Assembly: GCA_017626045.1 (NCBI GenBank)
Contig: JAGAJP010000035.1
Coordinates: 1-33,779 of the forward strand
DNA: 33,779 nt
Direction of reading: 5' to 3'
From: Muribaculaceae bacterium
Lineage (GTDB): Bacteria; Bacteroidota; Bacteroidia; Bacteroidales; Muribaculaceae
Shown here: positions 8,777 through 16,837 of the stretch, piece by piece
Numbering within the stretch: the stretch's first letter is position 1
Layout: each line of letters opens with the position of its first letter
Notes under the pieces: model-generated
Seen by the model: only the letters and a program-made list of their open reading frames with translations
Told to the model about the DNA's origin: nothing
The model's database searches: none
Made by a program: the position numbers and the translations under genes

Positions 8777-11700
8777 ATGAATAAAACTGACTTTTGCAAC
8801 CTGCTGCGCAGCAGAATATTGGTGCTCGACGGGGCTATGGGCACCATGATTCAGAAAGCGGAACTTTCCGAACGAGACTTTCGCGGCGATCGTTTCGCCG
8901 ACCATTCCTCACCCCTTGCCGGATGCAACGATTTACTTTGCATCACGGCTCCGGATACAATTAAGAATATTCACCGCTCCTATCTGGAGGCAGGCGCCGA
9001 CATCATAAGCACCGACACTTTCAACGCCAACGCCATATCTATGGCTGACTACGGTCTCGACATCATACCGGGTCTGGTGAGAGAAATCAACAGAGCAGGT
9101 GCCGCTGTTGCCCGTATGGCGGCTGACGAAGCGTCCCCGAGAAGTTGGAGCGGAAGACCTCTTGTGGCAGGATCCGTAGGACCCACCAATAAATCCGCTT
9201 CAATTAGTCCCGACATCTCTGATCCCGCATGCCGCAATATAACATACGACCGACTTTTCGAAGCCTACTCCGACCAGATTGCCGGACTTATTGAAGGGGG
9301 AGTAGACATAATCCTTTTCGAGACTGTATTCGACACTCTCAACCTGAAGGCGGGACTTGACGCTGCCATGACGGCAATGAGAAATGCCGAAACAAGTATT
9401 CCCGTTATGGTGTCAGCCACTATATCCAACAAATCCGGACGCTTGCTGAGTGGACAGACACTCCGGGCTTTCTGCACATCTATCGAGGAATACCCGTGCA
9501 TCGTAAGCATCGGCATTAACTGCAGTTTCGGACCGAAGGATTTAGCGACCCCACTCAGGGAACTGACACAAAGCACCGGACACTTCATTTCCACGCATCC
9601 TAACGCCGGACTGCCCGATGCTCTCGGACATTATAATGTTTCGCCGGAAGTCTTCGCCGAAGAAATCAAACCATTGCTCGATGAGCGGCTGGTCAACATC
9701 GCAGGTGGATGCTGTGGCACGACCCCCGAGCATATCGCGGCTCTCCGGCGTGCTGCTGACTCCGCATTGCCACACGTGCCGAAACCGCTGGATAAGATAT
9801 TGAGGGTATCGGGGCTTGAACAAATAGAGGTGCGTCCGGAAAACAATTTCCTTGTGGTGGGCGAACGATGCAATGTGGCAGGTTCAAGAAAATTCCTGCG
9901 CCTCATCAAGGAACGGAACTATGACGAGGCCATTCGCATAGCCGGGAAGCAAGTGGAAGACGGAGCACGGATAATCGACGTCAACATGGACGATCCTCTT
10001 CTCGACGCTGCCGCTGAGATGCAACATTTCCTGCGTCTGTATGCTTCAGACCCTGATGTGGCGAAAGCACCGGTGATGATTGACTCGTCCGACTGGAATG
10101 TGGTTGAGTCCGCTCTGAAAAATCTGCAGGGAAAGAGTATCGTCAATTCAATTTCCCTGAAGGAAGGGGAAGATTCGTTCATAGCGAAGGCTCGCAGAAT
10201 ACGCGAATTAGGAGCGGCGGTCATCGTGATGGCTTTTGATGAGAAAGGACAGGCTGATACCTTCCTCAGAAAAATTGAAATATGCCGACGAGCCTACGGT
10301 CTGCTCACCGAGAAATGCGGATTCAAGGGAGAAGACATTATTTTTGATGTCAACGTGATGGCAGTCGCGACCGGCCTTGAGCAGCATTCCCGTTATGGCA
10401 TAGATTTCATAAAGGCTGTGGAATGGGTGAAGGAAAACCTGCCCGGAGCACGCACCAGCGGTGGTATCAGCAATCTTTCGTTTGCTTTCCGGGGCAGAAA
10501 CGCCCTTCGGGAGGCTATGCACTCGGTATTTCTGTATCACGCTATTTCCGCAGGTCTCGACATGGCGATCATGAACCCCGCTTCGTCGCTGACCTATGAC
10601 GACATCGATCCGGAACTCCGCGACCTTATAGAAAACGTGATTTTCGACATAAATGCCGGAGCATCCGACAAACTTGCCGAATACGCAGGAAGTGAGGCTG
10701 CCGCAGATAAATCCCATACTATATCGAGCAGTGTGAATGATATTTCAGATCTTCCTCCTGCCCGACGCATAGAAAACGCCCTTGTCGCGGGGAAAACTGA
10801 CACTATTCTTGATGACATTGACCAACTTCTTGCCACCGGCATGAAAGGTGTTGAGATCGTGGAGGGTCCGCTAATGGAGGGCATGAAGAGAACCGGCAGT
10901 CTTTTTGGCGAAGGGAAGATGTTTTTACCTCAGGTCGTGAAGTCAGCAAGAGTGATGAAACAGGCTGTGGACCATCTTAAACCTTCCATTCTTGCCGCCA
11001 CTGATGCCGATGCTGTCGGAAAGGCGGGAAAAGTTCTCATAGCCACAGTGAAGGGAGACGTTCACGACATAGGAAAAAACATTGTGTCGATAGTGCTTGC
11101 ATGCAACAATTTTGAGGTAATCGACCTCGGGGTGATGGTGGAGGCTGAGTCAATTGTGGAGACAGCTCTCAAGGAAAAACCGGATATTATCTGCCTGTCC
11201 GGACTTATAACTCCGTCGCTCGCCGAGATGACAAAGGTGGCGGAAAAGCTGTGTGAGGCGGGTTGTGAGATGCCTTTGATGGTGGGAGGTGCCACGACTT
11301 CTGACCTCCACACCGCGCTAAAGATCGCCCCGGGATACAGAGGACCTGTGATGCACATGAGGGATGCCTCGCAAAATCCCATTGCCGCTTCTCAAATTCT
11401 CAATCCCGCAACAAAAGGATTATATATCGCGAGACTGAAACAGCATCAGACCGATCTTTGCGAAAAGTATATTGCATCGGGAGTGGAACTCTTGCCCCTT
11501 TCTGAGGCTCGTAAGAAAAACTCGCGAAAGAATGGTGGCACCTATATTCCGAAGGCTCCCGAAAGTGGAATAGGCAAAATTATTGTCAGAGATTTTTCCA
11601 TAAAGGAACTTATGCCATTCATCAACTGGAATATGTTGCTTCACGCCTGGGGTATGCACCCGACAGGATGCTGCGGAGATTGCGACAGGGAGTCGATGCG

Positions 11701-12397
11701 TCTTCTTGATGACGCCCGCCGACTTCTGTCTGAAATCGACAATAGCGGACGCTTTGACGGGTTCGGGATATTGACTATCGTGAATGCTGCCGCTGAGGGC
11801 GACGACATTATCCTTGATGGAAGACGGTTTCCCATGCTTCGCCAACAGCAGCCGGATTCAGGTTGCAGGTCACTCGCCGACTTCATTCTTCCTGAAGATG
11901 ACTATGCCGGAGTCTTCATGGCAGGTGCCGGTCGTTATATTGAGTCGGAATACAGACGAATGGATGCGGAAGGAGACTGCTACAGATCTCTGCTTCTTCA
12001 GTCACTTTCCGACCGTCTCGCCGAAGCGGCTTCGGAATATCTGCATCTCCTCGCCAGACGTGACTATTGGGGATACGCACCGATGGAGGACTCCGATCAA
12101 GATCGCCTGATGAAAGGACACTATACCGGCATCAGACCTGCAATGGGTTATCCAATGCTTCCTGACCAACTTCTTAACAAAGAAATCGTGGAGATGCTTC
12201 AGCCGGAAAGCGGAAGAAGGGTAGAAGTGACCGAGAACGGAGCTATGACCCCGTCTTCTACGGTTAGTGGAATTTATATCGCGAATCCTGACGCCAGATA
12301 CCTTAATATAGGAAAAATCGGCGATGACCAGATTATGGAGTACGCCTACAGAAGAGGGATACCTGTTGATCGAATCCGAGAGATTCTCAATAGATGA
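8777..12397 (+). CDS. metH: Cobalamin-dependent methionine synthase
   Basis: MetH transfers a methyl group from 5-methyl-THF to homocysteine via methylcobalamin in the cytoplasm. The 1206-residue protein shows all modules in order. The homocysteine-binding domain has zinc ligands Cys249, Cys312 and Cys313 (GINCSFGP, GGCCGTT). The pterin-binding domain starts near residue 350 ('VVGERCNVAGSRKF'). The B12 cap and Rossmann domain carries the cobalt-ligand His763 in DVHDIGKN. The C-terminal AdoMet-activation domain has 'RPAMGYPMLPDQ' starting at Arg1120. Positions lie within a few residues of, or up to about 15 before, the E. coli counterparts. The start at 8777 is preferred over an in-frame ATG at 8756 that would overlap metF. 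I saw no cobalamin or SAM riboswitch upstream. Confidence 0.97.
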   Translation: MNKTDFCNLLRSRILVLDGAMGTMIQKAELSERDFRGDRFADHSSPLAGCNDLLCITAPDTIKNIHRSYLEAGADIISTDTFNANAISMADYGLDIIPGLVREINRAGAAVARMAADEASPRSWSGRPLVAGSVGPTNKSASISPDISDPACRNITYDRLFEAYSDQIAGLIEGGVDIILFETVFDTLNLKAGLDAAMTAMRNAETSIPVMVSATISNKSGRLLSGQTLRAFCTSIEEYPCIVSIGINCSFGPKDLATPLRELTQSTGHFISTHPNAGLPDALGHYNVSPEVFAEEIKPLLDERLVNIAGGCCGTTPEHIAALRRAADSALPHVPKPLDKILRVSGLEQIEVRPENNFLVVGERCNVAGSRKFLRLIKERNYDEAIRIAGKQVEDGARIIDVNMDDPLLDAAAEMQHFLRLYASDPDVAKAPVMIDSSDWNVVESALKNLQGKSIVNSISLKEGEDSFIAKARRIRELGAAVIVMAFDEKGQADTFLRKIEICRRAYGLLTEKCGFKGEDIIFDVNVMAVATGLEQHSRYGIDFIKAVEWVKENLPGARTSGGISNLSFAFRGRNALREAMHSVFLYHAISAGLDMAIMNPASSLTYDDIDPELRDLIENVIFDINAGASDKLAEYAGSEAAADKSHTISSSVNDISDLPPARRIENALVAGKTDTILDDIDQLLATGMKGVEIVEGPLMEGMKRTGSLFGEGKMFLPQVVKSARVMKQAVDHLKPSILAATDADAVGKAGKVLIATVKGDVHDIGKNIVSIVLACNNFEVIDLGVMVEAESIVETALKEKPDIICLSGLITPSLAEMTKVAEKLCEAGCEMPLMVGGATTSDLHTALKIAPGYRGPVMHMRDASQNPIAASQILNPATKGLYIARLKQHQTDLCEKYIASGVELLPLSEARKKNSRKNGGTYIPKAPESGIGKIIVRDFSIKELMPFINWNMLLHAWGMHPTGCCGDCDRESMRLLDDARRLLSEIDNSGRFDGFGILTIVNAAAEGDDIILDGRRFPMLRQQQPDSGCRSLADFILPEDDYAGVFMAGAGRYIESEYRRMDAEGDCYRSLLLQSLSDRLAEAASEYLHLLARRDYWGYAPMEDSDQDRLMKGHYTGIRPAMGYPMLPDQLLNKEIVEMLQPESGRRVEVTENGAMTPSSTVSGIYIANPDARYLNIGKIGDDQIMEYAYRRGIPVDRIREILNR

Positions 12398-12450
12398 TTA
12401 TTCAAATCGTCATCCCCCCCCGAATAACTACATTCTCAAATAAACACCAC

Positions 12451-12473
12451 AGGACGCACGGCTCGTGCGTCCT
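12451..12473. terminator. Hairpin between convergent metH and folE
   Basis: A perfect 10-bp stem (AGGACGCACG at 12451-12460 with 12464-12473) has a GCT loop and lies midway between the two stop codons. It lacks a long T tract but its position suits a shared terminator. Confidence 0.75.
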
Positions 12474-12502
12474 AATTATCAAGTGAATAATGTAGATTAA
12501 AT

Positions 12503-13090
12503 TCAAAGAGGTGTTCCGAGCAACCGCAGAAACTCATCGCGAAGTTCGGGCTGCTCAGCAAATTTGCCGCAGTAGTCATATGTGGTGGTGGAACTGTCCT
12601 GCTTTTCGACACCACGCATCTTCATGCAGAGATGCTGGGCGTTGCATGCCACTATGACGCCGTCGTTTGGCATTGCCTCGGCAAGAAGCGAACACACCTC
12701 CGAGGTGAGACGTTCCTGCACCTGCAGACGGCGTGCATAAGACTCAACTATGCGCGCAAGTTTTGAAAGGCCTATCATCTTGCCTTTTGGAATATAGCCA
12801 ACTGTGATTCTCCCGAAGAATGGAAGTATGTGATGCTCACACATGCTGTAGAACTCAATATCGCGAACCATCACGATACGGGAACCGGCATGCTCGAATA
12901 TGGCTTTTCTCGCAATCTCGAGAGGATTCTGAGAATAGCCCTGAGTGATGTCCACCAATGCCTTTGCTGCTCTCACAGGGGTTTTCTTAAGTCCTTCACG
13001 CTCGGGATCTTCGCCGATCAGTCGGATTATCTCACGATAATGACCCGCAATCTCGGCTATCAGTTTCTCATCATGCTCAATCTTCATCAT
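12503..13090 (-). CDS. folE: GTP cyclohydrolase I
   Basis: FolE converts GTP to 7,8-dihydroneopterin triphosphate, the first step of folate (and possibly queuosine or biopterin) synthesis. The 195-residue protein has zinc ligands Cys84 and His87 (SMCEHHILPF) and Cys155 (QHLCMKMRGV), together with the conserved RITVGYIP block and the C-terminal SSTTTYDY segment. The length fits the type IA family. Its start overlaps the stop of the SPOR gene by 4 bp (ATGA), so it is translationally coupled as the last gene of a tpiA-SPOR-folE operon. It faces metH, another folate-linked gene, across a shared terminator. Confidence 0.97.
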   Translation of the reverse strand: MMKIEHDEKLIAEIAGHYREIIRLIGEDPEREGLKKTPVRAAKALVDITQGYSQNPLEIARKAIFEHAGSRIVMVRDIEFYSMCEHHILPFFGRITVGYIPKGKMIGLSKLARIVESYARRLQVQERLTSEVCSLLAEAMPNDGVIVACNAQHLCMKMRGVEKQDSSTTTYDYCGKFAEQPELRDEFLRLLGTPL

Positions 13091-13608
13091 CTCACGTTGA
13101 TTTTGGATTTGACCACCCTCATTTCTGAACTGAAGCCGGGGAAACTTCTCTTTAGTTCGTCAAGTGCCTTGCGAGCCTCTTCCTCTGTGCGGAAGTTGCC
13201 TATTCGGGTGTACCAGTTGGGAGCGCTCGAGTATGTATAGACCTGACCTCTGTATTTGGGAAATCTCGCCACTATCGCATTCCCTCTTGCCTTGGCTCTC
13301 GCCTCAAGGGAACTCTGATTGCGACCGTCGCTGAAAACCTGAATACGGTAGCCGTTCATTCTTCCGGATGCATCTCTCGTGTCTTTCTTCTTTATGCTGA
13401 CCTCCGGGTCGGTAAGAATGATGTCGAGTAAGTCCGGTTCTATTTCTATGACAACTTTGCCGCCTGATTCCTCTTGGATGCGCTCCACGATATTGGGTTT
13501 CTCGGCGTCTCCGGATGCAGTCTGCGAAAAAGACAGAAGTGCCCATCCCGGCAGCAGCAATGCCACCAGGACGGGTATTCTAATATGTCTGCTTAATCCG
13601 TATGTCAT
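13087..13608 (-). CDS. SPOR domain-containing protein
   Basis: This 173-residue protein has an N-terminal hydrophobic segment (about residues 10-28, probably a signal peptide or anchor) and a C-terminal SPOR domain (about 85-167, with 'YRIQVFSDGRNQ' and 'YTRIGNFRTEEEARKALDEL'). SPOR domains bind denuded glycan strands of peptidoglycan, often at division sites, so the protein is probably periplasmic. The linker 'IVERIQEESGGKVVIEIEP' resembles other Bacteroidales SPOR proteins. It lies between tpiA and folE; the functional link to them is not evident. Confidence 0.9.
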   Translation of the reverse strand: MTYGLSRHIRIPVLVALLLPGWALLSFSQTASGDAEKPNIVERIQEESGGKVVIEIEPDLLDIILTDPEVSIKKKDTRDASGRMNGYRIQVFSDGRNQSSLEARAKARGNAIVARFPKYRGQVYTYSSAPNWYTRIGNFRTEEEARKALDELKRSFPGFSSEMRVVKSKINVR

Positions 13609-13646
13609 CAGTATCGGAATAATTTGAGTCTGAAAGTTCTGTACTA

Positions 13647-14402
13647 TCAGTCAAATGCCTCCACAATGCCCATGAAGGATTCTGCCTTCAGCGCTGCGCC
13701 TCCGATCAGACCGCCGTCAACATCGGGCTTTGCGAAAAGTTCCTTCGCATTTGTGGGTTTGCAGCTGCCTCCGTAAAGGATTGAGGTATTGTCTGCCACT
13801 TCCTTGCCATACTTGGCTGCGATGACGCCGCGGATGTGGGCATGCATGTCCTGTGCCTGGTCGGCTGTAGCTGTCTTGCCTGTGCCGATAGCCCATACAG
13901 GTTCGTATGCTATCACAATTTTTCCGAAGTCTTCTGCTGAGAGCGAGAAGAGTGCCTCTACCTGACCGGCAACTACATCGTTGTATGTGCCGTTTTCACG
14001 CTGCTCAAGAACTTCACCAACACAGAAGATAGGTGTAAGTCCGTTGGAAAGTGCGAGTTTGGTCTTTGCAAGAAGCTGCTCGTTGTTTTCTCCAAAGTAC
14101 TGGCGACGCTCGCTGTGTCCAAGTATCACATGGGAGGCTCCGGTGCTCTTTACCATGGAGGCACTGACCTCTCCGGTGTAGGCTCCGCTTTCATGCTCTG
14201 AGCAGTTCTCTGCTCCAAGACCTACAAGCGCAGGGTCTATCACTGCATGAACAGATGTAAGATGTGTGAAAGGAACGCAGATTACTACTTCGCAGTTTGT
14301 CTTGCGACCTTTAAGCGCGGTGTTAACAGCATCGGCAAGTTCTACACCTTCGGCGAGAACTGTGTTCATTTTCCAGTTGCCGGCAACAATATTCTTTCTC
14401 AT
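13647..14402 (-). CDS. tpiA: Triosephosphate isomerase
   Basis: This glycolytic enzyme interconverts dihydroxyacetone phosphate and glyceraldehyde 3-phosphate. The 251-residue protein has all catalytic residues: Asn9 and Lys11 (GNWKMN), His96 (GHSERR) and Glu167 ([11 protein letters not shown], including the flexible lid start). The phosphate-binding segment reads YGGSCKP, where many orthologs have YGGSVKP, a mild variation. It leads the tpiA-SPOR-folE operon and has a textbook promoter upstream. Confidence 0.97.
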   Translation of the reverse strand: MRKNIVAGNWKMNTVLAEGVELADAVNTALKGRKTNCEVVICVPFTHLTSVHAVIDPALVGLGAENCSEHESGAYTGEVSASMVKSTGASHVILGHSERRQYFGENNEQLLAKTKLALSNGLTPIFCVGEVLEQRENGTYNDVVAGQVEALFSLSAEDFGKIVIAYEPVWAIGTGKTATADQAQDMHAHIRGVIAAKYGKEVADNTSILYGGSCKPTNAKELFAKPDVDGGLIGGAALKAESFMGIVEAFD

Positions 14403-14449
14403 TGTAGTTTAATTTTTATCTTTAAAACCTTAATCTCGGGTTTTGTATG

Positions 14450-14481
14450 CAAAATTAACAAATTCCCGGGAGTTATACAAA
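14450..14481 (-). promoter_or_regulatory. tpiA promoter (TTTG-N20-TAATTTTG)
   Basis: On the minus strand, TTTG (14481-14478) is followed after 20 nt by TAATTTTG (14457-14450). Both match the Bacteroidota consensus exactly. Transcription would start near 14443, about 40 nt before the tpiA ATG. Confidence 0.78.
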
Positions 14482-14513
14482 TGTTGAATGCTAATTATTT
14501 CGTTTTTTGAAAT

Positions 14514-14528
14514 TGAAGTTGTCTAAAC
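14514..14528. repeat. Solo copy of MITE end sequence (TGAAGTTGTCTAAAC)
   Basis: The 15-nt core is identical to the ends of the 204-bp element at 29581-29784 and to the copy at 16815-16829, in the same orientation as the latter. No inverted partner is nearby. It sits between the DUF4922 stop and the tpiA promoter. Confidence 0.7.
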
Positions 14529-14548
14529 CTCATTATACGCCTCCTGAT

Positions 14549-15424
14549 CTATATGCCTACCTCGGAGTAAATGCGACGGATGTCGTCGATGGTCAGACTC
14601 TCGAAATCATCACGCCGCGGTGTGATGATGACACCTGCCATATCGATGCTGCCGGGCGATACCAGATACTGTCCGATACCTGTTCCGTAAGAGGAGGGAC
14701 GATGCGCTTTTCTCGGAACTCCGACTATACGCAAGATTCCGACACTGTCTTTCCAGACAAAAATATTGACAAGTCCTTCTTCGATATATTTCTTGCCTAT
14801 AGTTTCTTCTATTCTTGCCAACTGCCTCATGCCATCCATATCGGGAGTGACTATGACACTCACAAATCCGACAGGTGAGTCAAGACCAAGATCCACGGCG
14901 GTCGCCACCCGCATACCACTGGTCTCTGACGAAAGTAGCTTGTGACGCTCCTCTATAAGACACATCAGCGGCAGTTCATGGGTCATGACTGCCTGACAGT
15001 GCAAATGGTCCGGACACGACGCGCCGGCATGGCGTCCGTTGAAAAAAACTGTCATCCCTGGCAGTTTCTCCGCCATCTCTACCATATCGAGAGGGATGCC
15101 CTCCTGAGGACGGTGGACAGAGGATGCTATGGTGAAATGTGTGGGGAATATGGGGTAGGGATTCAGCAGTAGTTGCCATCCTTCAACAATGTCAACAGGT
15201 GTCTGCTCCGGAGGTCGGTTTTCTGAACACAAAAAACAAGGACGCGCCGCAAGCGACACTGCATCGATCCGGGCGCCGGTGGATACTATCCGCGCCGGGT
15301 TGAACTGCACGCCCACTCTCAAATCTCCTATTTCAAAGGATCGTCTCTCTGTCTTGCCCAACGCCTGATAATTGGCACGGGCGAGAGGCCAACTCGACAA
15401 CTGTGAATCTATGAATTCCAACAT
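14549..15424 (-). CDS. DUF4922 domain protein, HIT/GalT-like nucleotidyl phosphorylase fold
   Basis: The 291-residue protein matches the DUF4922 family common in Bacteroidales. A CxxC pair (RPCFLC, 61-66), a 'NPYPIFPTHFTI' block (88-99) and CPDHLHCQA (137-145, His140 and His142) recall the HIT superfamily members Ap4A phosphorylase and GalT, where the second histidine forms the nucleotidyl intermediate. A nucleotide-sugar or dinucleotide phosphorylase activity is inference. It starts 13 bp after the glycosyltransferase stop and is probably cotranscribed with it, which supports a role in sugar nucleotide handling. There is no signal peptide, so it is cytoplasmic. Confidence 0.82.
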   Translation of the reverse strand: MLEFIDSQLSSWPLARANYQALGKTERRSFEIGDLRVGVQFNPARIVSTGARIDAVSLAARPCFLCSENRPPEQTPVDIVEGWQLLLNPYPIFPTHFTIASSVHRPQEGIPLDMVEMAEKLPGMTVFFNGRHAGASCPDHLHCQAVMTHELPLMCLIEERHKLLSSETSGMRVATAVDLGLDSPVGFVSVIVTPDMDGMRQLARIEETIGKKYIEEGLVNIFVWKDSVGILRIVGVPRKAHRPSSYGTGIGQYLVSPGSIDMAGVIITPRRDDFESLTIDDIRRIYSEVGI

Positions 15425-15437
15425 AGGCTATCTGACA

Positions 15438-16775
15438 TCAGAAGGGTAGATCCTCGGCGAGCTCCATGCTCTCGCGGATGCGGGCAAGTATCTCAAGGGT
15501 ACGCACGAAATCCTTATAGATATTATTCTCGTTTACCTTCTCTATCGGAAGGGCTGCGTCACTGTTGCCGGTCCACCTGCGGCAATTGTAGAGAGACTCA
15601 TAGATGCGTCCCACTTTCCATGTCCGCGAGATGCGCAACGCCATTGCATAGTCTTCGCCATACGAGACATTGGGGAAAAGAATATCCCTGACTATAGGAG
15701 TATAAAAGGCTCTCGGCGCACCGAATCCATTGATGCGAAGAGCGTTGTTGGCTCCGTTGTCGTCAGTCCATTCCCTATGTGATATCAACCCCGGTGGTAT
15801 GGGATTGAGGTCGAAATCGGTGAGCGTGTAGCTGCCTACCACCATCGCGCAGTTCTCCTCATAAAACTTGTCAACGATTTTCTGTAGAGTGTCGGTGCCG
15901 GAATATACATCGTCAGAGTCAAGCTGCACCGCAAACCTGCCGCATCTATCTGACAGTATAGCCTTGTTCCAGCACCCTCCAATGCCGAGACCCTCTGATT
16001 CTTCTACTGTTATTACCTCAAGACGTGGATCTGACACTGTCGAGAGTGCCTCCCTGGTGCCATCTGTGCTTCCGTTGTCCACAACCAACACGTTGAAAGA
16101 GAAATCCGTAAGCTGCGACAGGGCGGACCTTACAGCATCAAGGATAGTGGATACCCTGTTTCTGACCGGTATCACCACACTTGCTTCGTGACAGAAATAA
16201 GCCTCGCCGACATTGGCATAACGCGCAGGCAACACCGTGGCGTTTATCTCCTTTAGATGCTGGAGACATACCGTCTCCATTGCCTTCTGATAGTCTGCGT
16301 TTCGGGGGTCTACATAGTCATGCTGCCTTTCTCCGCTAAGCCTGAAGTCTGTGTTGGACTGCTCATAGAGATATTCGTTGATACAGAGCGCTCCTTTCCC
16401 GGCAAGTAGTCGCAACCGAAGCGCATACCAGCCGCCGTCGGGTAGCGAGTCCTTTTCCGGGCCGAAGTCCTCAGTGGCGTTAAGCACATCGGATGTGTTG
16501 AGCATTATCACTGATCCGAAATCGAAGTCATCACGCAATGCTCCGAGCTGATAGTCGATGGTGGGATGATTTTGAAGACTTCCCTTGGCGTCACGCTCCC
16601 GATACCACGAGTAGGTGAGCGGTACATCGCACGTTTCGGCAAGTTCCCTCATCCTGCGCAAGGAATGCTCATACATATGCACATCCTTGCCACCTATCTT
16701 GATGACGATATAGGGATCAAGCCCGTTTCTGAATATCTCTTCGCGAAGTTGCGATACGTTTTCAAACTGCAGCAT
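15438..16775 (-). CDS. Family 2 glycosyltransferase with N-terminal extension
   Basis: The 445-residue protein carries a GT-A fold family 2 domain from about residue 196: 'ASVVIPVRNR', the nucleotide-binding VVDNGST (231-237) and the metal-binding DSDD (286-289), then 'GFGAPRAFYTP' and 'GEDYAMALRISR' near the acceptor site. The first 190 residues have no motif I can name, but contain 'SVIMLNTSDVLNATEDFG', perhaps a degenerate second glycosyltransferase-like unit. No membrane segment is visible, so it is probably cytoplasmic. The acceptor is unknown. It is followed closely by the DUF4922 gene and preceded by the amidase-like gene, hinting at envelope glycan synthesis. Confidence 0.88.
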   Translation of the reverse strand: MLQFENVSQLREEIFRNGLDPYIVIKIGGKDVHMYEHSLRRMRELAETCDVPLTYSWYRERDAKGSLQNHPTIDYQLGALRDDFDFGSVIMLNTSDVLNATEDFGPEKDSLPDGGWYALRLRLLAGKGALCINEYLYEQSNTDFRLSGERQHDYVDPRNADYQKAMETVCLQHLKEINATVLPARYANVGEAYFCHEASVVIPVRNRVSTILDAVRSALSQLTDFSFNVLVVDNGSTDGTREALSTVSDPRLEVITVEESEGLGIGGCWNKAILSDRCGRFAVQLDSDDVYSGTDTLQKIVDKFYEENCAMVVGSYTLTDFDLNPIPPGLISHREWTDDNGANNALRINGFGAPRAFYTPIVRDILFPNVSYGEDYAMALRISRTWKVGRIYESLYNCRRWTGNSDAALPIEKVNENNIYKDFVRTLEILARIRESMELAEDLPF

Positions 16776-16814
16776 TACTATTGAAAAAGAATTGACGTTG
16801 TTTCTAATTTTTTA

Positions 16815-16837
16815 TGAAGTTGTCTAAACTCATTTCT
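16815..16837. repeat. Solo MITE end overlapping the amidase stop codon
   Basis: This 23-nt segment matches 29581-29603 at 22 positions (starting TGAAGTTGTCTAAACT). The amidase TGA stop (minus strand, 16832-16830) lies inside it, so the element end supplies the last codons of that gene. Confidence 0.72.
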
